Shown here piece after piece: positions 52,350-61,647 of a stretch of DNA of 64,000 nucleotides. The stretch is from Bryobacteraceae bacterium (lineage in GTDB: Bacteria > Acidobacteriota > Terriglobia > Bryobacterales > Bryobacteraceae). Below the pieces are notes generated by a model. That model did not search any database. It worked only from the letters and a program-made list of their open reading frames with translations, and had not been told where the DNA came from. The stretch's first letter is position 1. The number at the start of each line of letters is the position of its first letter. A program made the translations under genes and the position numbers. Where the stretch lies: NCBI GenBank assembly GCA_947458745.1, contig CANGYQ010000004.1:124001-188000 (forward strand). The letters are read 5' to 3'.

Positions 52350-54922
52350 ACTCCTGGGCCACACCGGAGGAGAGCCGGTCACCGCTGGCACCCTCGGCGG
52401 AACGGCTCCAGCAATTGGAGGCACGCATTGCCGAACTGGAACAGGCAAATGCGCGCCTCTACCAAGTGATGGACGCCGCGAACCTGGTGTCCGTGATTGC
52501 CACTGATACCTCCGGAATCATCACCCTGTTCAACGCGGGTGCGGAGCGCATGTTGGGCTACCGGGCGGCGGAGGTGGTGGGTCAGCGAACGCCACACTTT
52601 ATCCATTGCCCCGTGGAGGTGGAACAGCGGGCGGCGCAGATGTCGCGTGAGCTCGGCCGGACCATCGGAGTCCGGGAAGTGTTCCGGGAGCCCGAACGCC
52701 GAGGCTTGGACAGCAAGGCCGAGTGGACTTATGTACGCAAGGATGGCTCCCGCTTTCCGGTGGAACTCGCTGTGACCGTCGTGCGCGATCCCGCCGGAAC
52801 CATTGTGGGCTACCTGGGCATCGCCACTGACCTCACGGAACGGAAGCGGCAGGAAGGCCAGTTGCAAGCAGCGATTGCGACTGCCGAAGCCGCCACTGTG
52901 GCCAAGAGTGAGTTTCTGGCCACCATGAGCCATGAGATCCGGACCCCGATGAACGGCATCCTGGGCATGGCCGGTCTGCTGTTGGCCAGTGACCTGAACC
53001 CTCGCCAGCGCAAGCGCGCGGAGACGCTGCGGGACAGTACGGAAGCATTGATGACGGTCCTGAATGACGTACTGGACTTTTCGAAGATCGAAGCGGGCAA
53101 GATGACGCTGGAATCGGCCCCGTTTGACTTGCGGACGGTGGCTGAAGGGGTGGCCGATCTGATGGGGGTCCGGGCTCAGGAAAAGGGGCTGGAACTAACG
53201 TGTCTGATTGAGTGGCCGGTGACCACGGCCGTGCTGGGTGACGCGGCCCGCCTACGCCAGATGATGCAGAATCTGGTGGGCAACGCGGTGAAGTTTACCG
53301 ACTCGGGAGCCGTCCGGTTGCGGCTGCGGCTGGGTGCCCCGCCCGCCGAAGACAAGGCTGGGCGGCAACTGGTTCGCTTTGAAGTTTCCGATACGGGCGC
53401 GGGTATCCCGCTAGAGAAGCAGGCGGAACTGTTCCAGAGGTTTCACCAGGTGGATGCCTCCACGGCGCGCCGGCATGGTGGGACGGGCCTGGGCCTGTCG
53501 ATCGTGCGTGGTCTGGCGGAGACGATGGGCGGCGCGGTGGGGTTTGAGAGCACAGTGGGCCAGGGCTCCACGTTCTGGTTCGAGGTGGAGTTGGCAATGC
53601 AACCCGAGTCCGTCCGGCCGGCGGCGTTGTCGCTGGACGGCAAGCGGATACTGTTGGGCGGGCACACCGGGGCCGGGATGCACCTGCTGACGGACCTGCT
53701 GGAGTTCTGGCAGTGCGAGCCGGTGCTGGAACCCGATGCGGGTGCCGCGCTCAACTATCTCCGCAGTCCAGAGGCGCGGGTGGACGCGGCCGTGCTGGAC
53801 CTGCGCAGTGCTTCCAGTGGTGGCCGCAACCTGGAAGCGCGCCTCTATGAAGACATCCGGCTGGACCGGATACCCGTGGTCCTGCTGACGCCACTGCGCC
53901 TGATAAGCGGGGCCGAGGTGCAGCAGAACCCAACGGCCTACACGGGACGGGTCAGCAAGCCGGTGAAGCAAGGCGAACTGGGGGCGGCGCTGGCCGCCGC
54001 GTTCGGCAAGAGGCAGTTGAACGCTCGGCCCGAGAGAGAGCCGGCAGCCGATCTGCAAGAAGCGGCGGTGTCAACCGGAAGCGCCGCTGCTGGCGCAGGC
54101 GCAGGGCTGAGAATCCTGCTGGTGGAAGACAACCTGGTGAACCAGGAGGTGGCGTTGGGGATGTTGGAGGGTTGGGGCTATTCGGTGGATATCGCGGGCG
54201 ATGCCGATGCCGCTTGGCCCCTGCTGTTGCGCCAGACCTACTCCGCTGTGCTGATGGACTGTCACTTGCCGGGCGTGGATGGTTACCAGTTGACGCGTCA
54301 GATCCGGGCGTCGGCCAGCGCTAACTTGGACCCCTCGGTGCCGGTGATTGCGATGACCGCCAACGCGCTAGCCGGCGATCGAGACAAGTGCCTGGCCGCG
54401 GGCATGGACGACTACATCTCCAAACCGATCCGCTCCCAGCAGTTGGCGTCGGTTCTGCAACGCTGGACGCGGCCGCGACACGCCACGGGCATTCTCACAA
54501 CCACACCGGCAGTACCGGCCTCACCGATCACTTCAGAAATACAAGCTTTACCAACCGTCATGTCTCACACCACTGTTTCCATCGACCCCGGCTTTGACGC
54601 GGAGGACTTACTTGACCGCATGATGGGCAGTGACGACTTAGCCCGGCGGGTGGTGAGCACGTTCGTCAAGGATACGCCGCACCAACTGGCCGCCTTGGCC
54701 AAAGCCATCCAGGAAGCGAATCCCCAGAACGCGCGCCTGATTGCCCACTCCATCAAGGGTTCGGCGGCCAACATCGGGGGCCAAGCGCTTTGCCAAGTCG
54801 CGGGACAGATGGAAAAGATGGGGGAGGCCGGGGATCTGGCGGCCGTCGAAGGGATGATGCCCCTGTTGGCGGCCAACTTTGACGCTCTGCTGCCGCTGCT
54901 GGAGGAGTTCAACGGGCAGTGA
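52346..54922 (+). CDS. Hybrid sensor histidine kinase (PAS-HisKA-HATPase-REC-like-REC-Hpt)
   Basis: 858 residues with a GTG start overlapping cheR. Order: coiled coil, PAS (about 42-165), HisKA (SHEIRTPMNGILGMAGLL, His about 196), HATPase (NLVGNAVKFTDSG, GTGLGLSIV), a degenerate receiver without the N-terminal acidic pair (about 430-545), a full receiver (ILLVEDNLVNQEVAL, Asp about 637 in MDCHLPGVDG) and an Hpt domain (AHSIKGSAANIGG, His about 802). It has no membrane segment, so it is a cytosolic phosphorelay. Its Hpt could serve the PP2C receiver of the same operon. Confidence 0.93.
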   Translation: MNSWATPEESRSPLAPSAERLQQLEARIAELEQANARLYQVMDAANLVSVIATDTSGIITLFNAGAERMLGYRAAEVVGQRTPHFIHCPVEVEQRAAQMSRELGRTIGVREVFREPERRGLDSKAEWTYVRKDGSRFPVELAVTVVRDPAGTIVGYLGIATDLTERKRQEGQLQAAIATAEAATVAKSEFLATMSHEIRTPMNGILGMAGLLLASDLNPRQRKRAETLRDSTEALMTVLNDVLDFSKIEAGKMTLESAPFDLRTVAEGVADLMGVRAQEKGLELTCLIEWPVTTAVLGDAARLRQMMQNLVGNAVKFTDSGAVRLRLRLGAPPAEDKAGRQLVRFEVSDTGAGIPLEKQAELFQRFHQVDASTARRHGGTGLGLSIVRGLAETMGGAVGFESTVGQGSTFWFEVELAMQPESVRPAALSLDGKRILLGGHTGAGMHLLTDLLEFWQCEPVLEPDAGAALNYLRSPEARVDAAVLDLRSASSGGRNLEARLYEDIRLDRIPVVLLTPLRLISGAEVQQNPTAYTGRVSKPVKQGELGAALAAAFGKRQLNARPEREPAADLQEAAVSTGSAAAGAGAGLRILLVEDNLVNQEVALGMLEGWGYSVDIAGDADAAWPLLLRQTYSAVLMDCHLPGVDGYQLTRQIRASASANLDPSVPVIAMTANALAGDRDKCLAAGMDDYISKPIRSQQLASVLQRWTRPRHATGILTTTPAVPASPITSEIQALPTVMSHTTVSIDPGFDAEDLLDRMMGSDDLARRVVSTFVKDTPHQLAALAKAIQEANPQNARLIAHSIKGSAANIGGQALCQVAGQMEKMGEAGDLAAVEGMMPLLAANFDALLPLLEEFNGQ

Positions 54923-54975
54923 GGCTGGTGCTCTTTTGAGAAGACTGAAGTCTGGGCGACGAAATTTCATCCTCA

Positions 54976-55005
54976 TTGACAGCCACTTCAGCCACGTGCT
55001 AGCCT
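54976..55005 (+). promoter_or_regulatory. Predicted promoter of the riboswitch-TonB receptor gene
   Basis: A perfect TTGACA at 54976-54981 is followed 18 bp later by TAGCCT (55000-55005), a weak -10. Transcription would start near 55012, right where the riboswitch begins. Confidence 0.5.
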
Positions 55006-55009
55006 AGGC

Positions 55010-55181
55010 ATTCCTCGGGTGCCCGCTTGGGCATAACAGGGAAGCCGGTGAGAGTCCGGCGCGGTCCCGCCACTGTGAAGAAGGGTGACCGCCTCATCAA
55101 GCCACTTGGGAGCAATTCCAGGGAAGGCGAGGCGGCATTTGCAGGCTCCTCCTGCTCCTTCTAAGCCAGGAGACCTACCAG
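55010..55181 (+). ncRNA. Cobalamin riboswitch
   Basis: The conserved core is clear: GGGAAGCCGGTGAGAGTCC followed by the B12 box with GCCACTGTGA at about 55068-55077, and the closing AGCCAGGAGACCTACC at 55164-55179. The opening lies near 55010-55030 (CTCGGGTGCCC). It binds adenosyl- or methylcobalamin and should switch off the TonB-dependent receptor downstream when the vitamin is plentiful. The rest of 54923-55312 has no convincing gene. Confidence 0.95.
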
Positions 55182-55312
55182 GGGAATGAAGGCTGACTTT
55201 CTGCGGAGAACGGAAAGAATGCGACTTGATTCCATTCCTATCAATCTCGAGTTTGTTCCACGGGCGACCTGCCCGCGGGAAGTCGGCTACCTATCTTGGG
55301 AGCCTAGAGAGC

Positions 55313-57820
55313 ATGAACAGTTTTGCGACTTCGCGCGACGGCACGAAGGTTTCCGGACGGTGGCGATCCGGCGTTAGCGGTCGATTACTGCGGGGCATCG
55401 CGATCCTGGTCAGTTTGGCCAGCATGGCATTGGGCCATGGTGCGCCGTCACTGAGCGGCCTGATCCGCGACCCGCAAGGGGTGGCCGTTAAACTAGCGCA
55501 GGTCCGGTTGTTTGAGCAAAGCAGCGGTGCGCTGCTAACCACCATTTCCGGCAGCGATGGCCGCTACCGTTTTGAGCGCCTGGCGGCGGGCACCTACGTG
55601 ATCGAAGTGGAGCTGGAATTGTTCCGCACTGCCACTGCGTCAGTGACCATCGCGCCGGGCGGCGCGACGGAGCACGACATCAAGCTGCAGTTGGCGGGCG
55701 TGAACCAGTCCGTGCTGGTGACGGCTGCCGGCGCTCCGCAACAGTTGGATGAGGTGGCTAAAGCGGCCAGTGTCATCACGGGTGATGAGATCCAGAACCG
55801 CAACGAGTATTCCCTCGGCGAGATCCTACGCAATACGCCGGGGATGCTGGTCACCAATGGTGGCGGACCCGGCCAGTTGACCACCATCCGCATGCGCGGC
55901 CTGCGCGCTGATTCGACCAGCGTCCTGGTGGACGGCCTCCGCCTGCGCGACACGACGACCATTTCGGCCGATTCGAGCTCTCTGTTTTCGGCACTGAACT
56001 TCATTGCGGCGGACCGCGTGGAAGTGGTGCGAGGTTCCGGTTCGTCGCTTTATGGCACCAATGCCGTGGGCGGCGTGGTGAACGTGGTGACCCAGCAAGG
56101 CGGTGGTCCGCTGCACGGGCAATTGCAGACCGAAGGAGGCAACCTGGGCTTCTACCGGGCGCGGGGTACGCTGAGCGGCGGCGCCTTCCGCGACCGCCTG
56201 AAGTACACTGCCGGGCTGAGCCACCTGAACGTGATCCAAGGCGTGGATGGCCGCGACCCCTGGCGCAGCACCGGAGGCCAGGGCTTCCTGCGCTACGACT
56301 TCACGCCCACCATGAACGTGAGCGCGCGCCTATGGGGCACCGACGACTTCGTGATGACGAACGTGGGCCCCTCCACCGCTGGTGTCCCCACGGCCAACTT
56401 TCCGGCCACCGGCATCATTCCCGCGCAGCTTCTTTCGCCCGCCAACGTGGCGCTGCTCAATGCCGGCGGCCGCCCGGACTACACGGGGGCTAACCTGATC
56501 CCCGGCCGCGATGACCCGGACAACCGGCGCTCGCTCGGCTTGTTGAACTCGGCGTTGGTGTTCCGCCACGCGCTGACACCGCGGGTGAACTGGCAGGCCA
56601 GTTATCAGCGAGTCCACACAGACCGCATTTTCGAAAACGGCCCCGGGGGTGGCGGCTTCCAGCCCGTCACGTCCGATTGGAGCCTCTTCCTGGGTGACAT
56701 CGACACCGCCGAACTGCGTGGCACCGCGCAACTGACACCGTGGATGAGCGTCACCGGCGGTTATGAATATGAGCGGGAAAACTATCTGACCCGGCAGGAG
56801 AATAATCTCGCCGCCCCGCGCACGGTTTCGACCCGCACCAAGATCACCCAGAACATGAACACGGGATTCGCAGCCACCCAACTGGGACTGTTGGGCCGGA
56901 AGCTGCAGATCTCGCTTTCTGGCCGCGCGCAGCAGTTCGCGCTTTCCCGGCCCGAATTCCGGTTCACTGGGGTGGCGACAAACTATGAGCGGACACCGCT
57001 GCTGGCTCCTCCGCGGGCGCTGACCGGCGACGTGGCCGTGGCTTACTTCGTCAGCCGCACCAACACGAAACTGCGCGCGCACTTGGGTAATTCATACCGT
57101 GCACCAGGGCTTTATGAACGCTTCGGCGGCGGCTTTTCGGCCAACCCTGTCACCGGCATCGTGGGGTTCACCGCTTGGGGTGACCCGCGCCTGGCACCGG
57201 ACCGCTTCAACTCGGTTGATGCCGGGATTGACCAGTACCTGGTGTCGAACAAGATCCGTCTCTCCGCAACCTGGTTCTACACCCGCATGGTGACGTTAAG
57301 CGCCTTTGATTCCTCCGGGGTCATCCGCCCCGCGACGGACCCGTTCGGCCGGGCCAGCGGCTACATCAACGGCCCCGGCGGCATCACCCGCGGCTTTGAA
57401 TTGGGCGTTGAAGCGCGGCCCATGCGTACGCTGACATTGAGCGGCAGCTACACCTATACGCGCGCCAACCTGGACCGCGACCTGAGTGTGGGCGGCATCT
57501 GGCGCGTGCTGGGCGTACCGCGCCACACGGCGTCTCTGGTCGCCACCAAGCAATGGAGCCGCCGCCTGGACACGACCGTCGATGTCTACTCCCAAGGCAG
57601 TTACCTGACCCCCTTCTTCGCCGGCGTGCGGAGCCGCGCCTTCGAACTACCCGGCTTCTCAAGAACCGACCTGGTGGGCAACTATCGCCTATACCAGGGC
57701 GAAAAGAGCCTGACGCGGTTGTACGTCAAGGTAGATAACCTTTTCTCGCAGCGTTACTACCAGAATGGGTGGCTGGCTGCGCGGACGAATCTTGTGGTGG
57801 GATTGGGGTTTGGGTTTTAG
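55313..57820 (+). CDS. TonB-dependent outer membrane receptor, probable cobalamin transporter (BtuB-like)
   Basis: 835 residues from ATG 55313; the frame is open to 55226, but the added part has no signal. A hydrophobic signal (LLRGIAILVSLASMALGHGA) is followed by a carboxypeptidase-regulatory-like domain (about 45-115: LSGLIRDPQGVAVKLAQVRL), a plug (about 135-255: EILRNTPGMLVTNGGGPGQL, IRMRGLRADSTSVLVDGLRL), and a 22-strand barrel ending in GLGFGF. The riboswitch upstream points to cobalamin or corrinoid uptake. No TonB box could be assigned with confidence. Confidence 0.88.
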   Translation: MNSFATSRDGTKVSGRWRSGVSGRLLRGIAILVSLASMALGHGAPSLSGLIRDPQGVAVKLAQVRLFEQSSGALLTTISGSDGRYRFERLAAGTYVIEVELELFRTATASVTIAPGGATEHDIKLQLAGVNQSVLVTAAGAPQQLDEVAKAASVITGDEIQNRNEYSLGEILRNTPGMLVTNGGGPGQLTTIRMRGLRADSTSVLVDGLRLRDTTTISADSSSLFSALNFIAADRVEVVRGSGSSLYGTNAVGGVVNVVTQQGGGPLHGQLQTEGGNLGFYRARGTLSGGAFRDRLKYTAGLSHLNVIQGVDGRDPWRSTGGQGFLRYDFTPTMNVSARLWGTDDFVMTNVGPSTAGVPTANFPATGIIPAQLLSPANVALLNAGGRPDYTGANLIPGRDDPDNRRSLGLLNSALVFRHALTPRVNWQASYQRVHTDRIFENGPGGGGFQPVTSDWSLFLGDIDTAELRGTAQLTPWMSVTGGYEYERENYLTRQENNLAAPRTVSTRTKITQNMNTGFAATQLGLLGRKLQISLSGRAQQFALSRPEFRFTGVATNYERTPLLAPPRALTGDVAVAYFVSRTNTKLRAHLGNSYRAPGLYERFGGGFSANPVTGIVGFTAWGDPRLAPDRFNSVDAGIDQYLVSNKIRLSATWFYTRMVTLSAFDSSGVIRPATDPFGRASGYINGPGGITRGFELGVEARPMRTLTLSGSYTYTRANLDRDLSVGGIWRVLGVPRHTASLVATKQWSRRLDTTVDVYSQGSYLTPFFAGVRSRAFELPGFSRTDLVGNYRLYQGEKSLTRLYVKVDNLFSQRYYQNGWLAARTNLVVGLGFGF

Positions 57821-57952
57821 GGCGAGGGGCCGCTGGGTCTCACGCGGGACGGCCCCCAAGGGGTGCCCCGTGCTTTCCCAACCGTATTCCTCGGGTGATT
57901 GGATTGCCGGTTGCGGCGCACGCGGCTCCAGGATTGCTACAATTACTGCTTC

Positions 57953-58369
57953 ATGAAAATTCTGCACGCCCTGATGCGCGCCTACGCCTACATCTATCAT
58001 TTCCTGCTGGCTGCGGCATTGACGGGAATCGCCACCGTCGCTTACCTGAGCGGGGTGCATAACATCAACACGGGCGGCATGATGACCCTGACAGGCCTGC
58101 AACTGACGCAGTGTCTGCTGGGCATTGGGCTGATGGGAATTGTGGCGGTGTTGCTGGCGGTGTTCGGCATTTTGCGCTTCCTGTTCCCGATCTATGCCGC
58201 GGGTGCGGCCTTTACGTTGTTCCGCTGGTTTTTCGCTTCGGGCTACCGGTTTGGCAGCATGGAAGCGTTCCAGTGGGGCATCGCCCTGTTTGTGGGTGCG
58301 CTGGGCGCGCTGCTTTGCAGCTTGCTCGAGCTAAAAGCACGCGACCGGAAGCGCTCCCGCAGCATCTAA
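57953..58369 (+). CDS. Small polytopic membrane protein, unknown
   Basis: 138 residues with three or four hydrophobic segments (IYHFLLAAALTGIATVAYL; LLGIGLMGIVAVLLAVFGIL; LFPIYAAGAAFTLFRWFF; WGIALFVGALGALLCSLLEL) and a basic tail. ATG 57953 is the start. No family is recognised and no motif stands out. It lies seven bases before the Cys-rich gene and may form an operon with it. Confidence 0.6.
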   Translation: MKILHALMRAYAYIYHFLLAAALTGIATVAYLSGVHNINTGGMMTLTGLQLTQCLLGIGLMGIVAVLLAVFGILRFLFPIYAAGAAFTLFRWFFASGYRFGSMEAFQWGIALFVGALGALLCSLLELKARDRKRSRSI

Positions 58370-58375
58370 CGGGTT

Positions 58376-58801
58376 ATGGATCGCCGCCGATTTTTTCCGC
58401 TTTTACTGACACCCGTGGTGGGTGCCTGGGCGGAAGGCACCGGCAAAGTCCTGCGCGGCCGGCTGACACAGCGCGAAGGGCAACCCACCGTTTTGACTTT
58501 GCCTGGTGGCAAAACCGTTTCTCTCGATGGCGATGAACCGACGCGGGGCGTCCTGAAGGATGACCGGCTACAGGACACCGACTTTGAAGTGCGCGGCGAA
58601 TACACGCAGCCGGGCCAGTTCCAGATTTCGCCCATCCACACGCGGAGCATGTTCGTCTGGCAGAAGGGCGAGCGGCTGATGGTCACCTATTGGTGCGACA
58701 TCTGTTACATCCGCACCTTTACGCCGGGTGTCTGTTGGTGCTGCCAGGACAACACGCGGCTGGACCTGAAGGATCCCGACGCGCCGGACCCGAAGCCGTA
58801 A
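58376..58801 (+). CDS. Exported small protein with a C-terminal cysteine cluster
   Basis: 141 residues beginning MDRRRFFPLLLTPVVGAWA, with twin-arginine-like residues and a hydrophobic stretch, so probably exported (Tat or Sec). A beta-rich part follows (TVLTLPGGKTVSLDGDEPTR). The C-terminal part has five cysteines: CDIC, then V-C-W-C-C, a pattern that could hold a metal or disulfides. No family recognised. Confidence 0.6.
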   Translation: MDRRRFFPLLLTPVVGAWAEGTGKVLRGRLTQREGQPTVLTLPGGKTVSLDGDEPTRGVLKDDRLQDTDFEVRGEYTQPGQFQISPIHTRSMFVWQKGERLMVTYWCDICYIRTFTPGVCWCCQDNTRLDLKDPDAPDPKP

Positions 58802-58887
58802 CGGCTGGTGGGCTTAGGCTTCGACGGACGGCTCGCTGACGCGCGCGGCTCTGACACCGGGGTGCGGCGGCATAGTACGCTAGGGCC

Positions 58888-59907
58888 ATGATCGCCACGG
58901 CGCTGATCGCCCTCACCACTATGACTGCACAATACACCGTCTCCACTGCGGAGCCTGAAGTTGGCTTGACGGTCGTCAAGCTGCGCGATGACGCCCACAA
59001 GGTGGAGGTCTCCGTCACGCCCACGGTGGGCAATATGGCCTACTCGATGACCGTGAACGGGACGGAGGTTTTTTGGTCTCCCTACAAGACAGCCTCCGAA
59101 CTGCGCGCGAAGCCAACTCTGGTGGGCAATCCGTTTCTTGCCCCTTGGGCCAACCGTATCGACGGCATGTCCTATTGGGCGGGCGGCCAGCAGTATGTGC
59201 TGAACCCGCACTTGGGCAATCTGCGGCCGGACCAGAATCGCAATCCGATTCATGGGTTGGTGGTGTTTTCCGATCGCTGGAAGGTGGCGTATCTGCACGC
59301 GGATCAGGACGGGGCCGTGTTGCGGTCGCGCCTGGACGTGTGGCGGTATGCCGACTGGATGGCGCAGTTCCCTTTTGCGCACTCCATTGAGATGACTTAC
59401 CGGTTGCAGAACGGTGTGCTGTCGGTGGAGACCGAGATCGAGAATCTGGGCAGCCAGGCGATGCCGGTGGCCATTGGCTATCACCCCTACTACCAGATCC
59501 CCGGCGGCCGCGATGCCTGGACCATTCACATCCCGGCCAAAGAGCATGTTGAGTTGAACGCTTCCCTCATCCCCAACGGCCAACGCACGCCGGTAGCCAG
59601 CATGGACATGGCGCTGAAGGGCGCAAAGCAAGATGACGTCTACACCAGCTTGGTCCGCAATGCTGAAGGCCAGGCGGAGTTCTCCGTGACCAATGGCAAG
59701 CAGAAGCTCGCGTTCCTGTTTGGGCCGAAGTTTCCGGTAGGCGTGGTCTATGCGCCGCCGGGCCGCGATTTCGTTTGCTTTGAGCCGATGGCCGGGATCA
59801 CGGATGCGTTCAACCAGCATCACAAGGGGCAATACGCCGAGCTGCAGACGGTCGCCGCCGGGGCCAAGTGGCGCGAGGTTTGGTCGATCAAGCCGAGTGG
59901 CTTTTAG
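58888..59907 (+). CDS. Exported aldose 1-epimerase (galactose mutarotase family)
   Basis: 339 residues with a short signal (MIATALIALTTMTA). Mutarotase motifs: NPFLAPWANRI, RNPIHGLVVF with the acid/base His, IGYHPYYQI with the second His, and FEPMAGITDAFNQ with the catalytic Glu region. It interconverts alpha- and beta-aldoses. Export suggests handling of sugars released outside the cytosol. Complete; ordinary length. Confidence 0.87.
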   Translation: MIATALIALTTMTAQYTVSTAEPEVGLTVVKLRDDAHKVEVSVTPTVGNMAYSMTVNGTEVFWSPYKTASELRAKPTLVGNPFLAPWANRIDGMSYWAGGQQYVLNPHLGNLRPDQNRNPIHGLVVFSDRWKVAYLHADQDGAVLRSRLDVWRYADWMAQFPFAHSIEMTYRLQNGVLSVETEIENLGSQAMPVAIGYHPYYQIPGGRDAWTIHIPAKEHVELNASLIPNGQRTPVASMDMALKGAKQDDVYTSLVRNAEGQAEFSVTNGKQKLAFLFGPKFPVGVVYAPPGRDFVCFEPMAGITDAFNQHHKGQYAELQTVAAGAKWREVWSIKPSGF

Positions 59908-59919
59908 GTGTTCTAGCGG

Positions 59920-61647
59920 CTAGCGTCCTCCGCGCAATAGAGCTTCAAACTCCGCCGCCCCGCGCGTGTTGATGACGTCGGCTTTGGTCAACCAGCCGCG
60001 GCGGGCGGTGAGGACGCCGTAGCGCATGTTCTGCAGGTGCTTGGGATGGTGGGCGTCGGTGGAGATCACGAACTGGCAGCCTTTGCGCTGGGCGGCGCGG
60101 AGCATGGTGTCATTCAGGTCCAGGCGCTCCGGCGAAGCGTTGAGTTCCAGCCAGACGCCATGCTGAGCTGCTGCCGTAGTGACGCGGTCAAAGTCAAAGG
60201 GGAAGCCTTCACGGTGCAGTAGGACGCGGCCGGTGGGGTGGCCGATGACGCGGACGTACTTGTTCTCGATGGCGGCCAGATAGCGCTCCGTCATCTCTGT
60301 GGACGACAGGTTCATGTAGCTGTGGACGCTGGCGACCACAAAGTCGAGCGCGGCTAGCGCTTCATCGTCCAAGTCCATGCGGCCATCGCGGAGAATGTCG
60401 CATTCCAGGCCGGAGAAGACGCGGAGCGGGTAATTGGCCTGATCGTCGCGGACGCGGCGGGCGAAGGCGATGGCGCGCGCCTCATCGAGGCCATTGGCCA
60501 TGGCGAGCGCCTTGGAATGGTCCGTGATGGCGATGTAGTCGTAGCCCAGCGCGTGCGCATGCCCGGCCATCTCTTCGAGCGTCGCCCGGCCATCGGTCTC
60601 GGTGGTGTGCATGTGCAGGTCGCCCCGCAGATCGGCGGCTTCCAGCAGCACGGGCAAGGTGCCGTTTTCGGCGGCTTCCAGTTCGCCGCGATTCTCGCGG
60701 AGTTCCGGGGGGATCCAACTCAGGCCTAGGGCGGCGTAGATCTCTTCCTCGGTCCGCGTGGCGACAAATGAGCCGTCCGAGGTCCGGGAGAGGCCGTATT
60801 CGTTCAGCGACAGGCCCATGCGCACGGCCCGGGTGCGGAGCACGACGTTGTGGTCCTTGGACCCGGTGAAGTACTGCAGCGCCGCCCCGTAGTTTTCTTC
60901 CGGCAGGGTGCGGACGTCCACTTGCAGGCCTTCCACGCCCACATGAGCACTGGCCTTGTTTTCGCCGTGGGCCAGGACACCCGTTACGCGCGGGTGCTTC
61001 ACGAAGACCTCCAGCGCGGCGACGGCGTCCGGTCCGGTGACCAGCAGGTCGAGATCGCCAATGGTTTCCCTACCGCGACGGAGGCTGCCGGCGGGGGTGA
61101 CGGCGGTGACGCCGGGTACGGCGGCCAGGTCGGCTTTCAACTGAAAGGCGGTCACGTCGGCGAAGCTGAGCAAAAAGCGGCCGACGCTCCGGCGGTACTG
61201 GGCGATGGATTTTAGGATTTTCTCTTCGAGTTTTGCGCCCATGCGGGGAAGATTGCGGAGCCGCTGCTCCAGACATAGCTTTTCCAGGTCATCGATGGTG
61301 GTGACGCGGAAGTGTTCAATGATCAGGGCGATGGACTTGGGGCCCAGGCCTTGTATCTTCAATAATTCCAACGCGGTGGGCGGGTATTTCTCCAGCATCT
61401 GGTCGCGCCGCTCGAATGAGCCGCGTTCGGCCAACTCCGCCAGAATCGCCGCCATGCCCTTGCCGATGCCGGGGAGGTCAGTGACCTTCCGCTCTGGATC
61501 TTTCAGTACGTCCAGAACGCGTTCAGGAAAGCCTTCGATGGCGGAAGCGGCGTTGCGATAGCTGCGGATGCGGAAGCCATCCTCGGCGGCGATCTCCATA
61601 AGATCAGCCGTTTCAATCAACAAGCGGGCAATTTCGACGTTTTCCAT
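59920..61647 (-). CDS. polX: PolX-type DNA polymerase with PHP domain
   Basis: 575 residues from ATG 61647. N-terminal helix-hairpin-helix (8-kDa-like) part (VTDLPGIGKGMAAILAELAE, QGLGPKSIALI), polymerase palm with catalytic GDLDLLV and third Asp in LQVDVR, and a C-terminal PHP phosphoesterase with all metal motifs (LHMHTTETDG, ITDHSK, GLECDI, ASVHS, GHPTG, STDAHHP). It is a gap-filling repair polymerase with 3'-5' exonuclease and AP-endonuclease activities in relatives. Both active sites look intact. Divergent from hfq. Confidence 0.95.
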   Translation of the reverse strand: MENVEIARLLIETADLMEIAAEDGFRIRSYRNAASAIEGFPERVLDVLKDPERKVTDLPGIGKGMAAILAELAERGSFERRDQMLEKYPPTALELLKIQGLGPKSIALIIEHFRVTTIDDLEKLCLEQRLRNLPRMGAKLEEKILKSIAQYRRSVGRFLLSFADVTAFQLKADLAAVPGVTAVTPAGSLRRGRETIGDLDLLVTGPDAVAALEVFVKHPRVTGVLAHGENKASAHVGVEGLQVDVRTLPEENYGAALQYFTGSKDHNVVLRTRAVRMGLSLNEYGLSRTSDGSFVATRTEEEIYAALGLSWIPPELRENRGELEAAENGTLPVLLEAADLRGDLHMHTTETDGRATLEEMAGHAHALGYDYIAITDHSKALAMANGLDEARAIAFARRVRDDQANYPLRVFSGLECDILRDGRMDLDDEALAALDFVVASVHSYMNLSSTEMTERYLAAIENKYVRVIGHPTGRVLLHREGFPFDFDRVTTAAAQHGVWLELNASPERLDLNDTMLRAAQRKGCQFVISTDAHHPKHLQNMRYGVLTARRGWLTKADVINTRGAAEFEALLRGGR

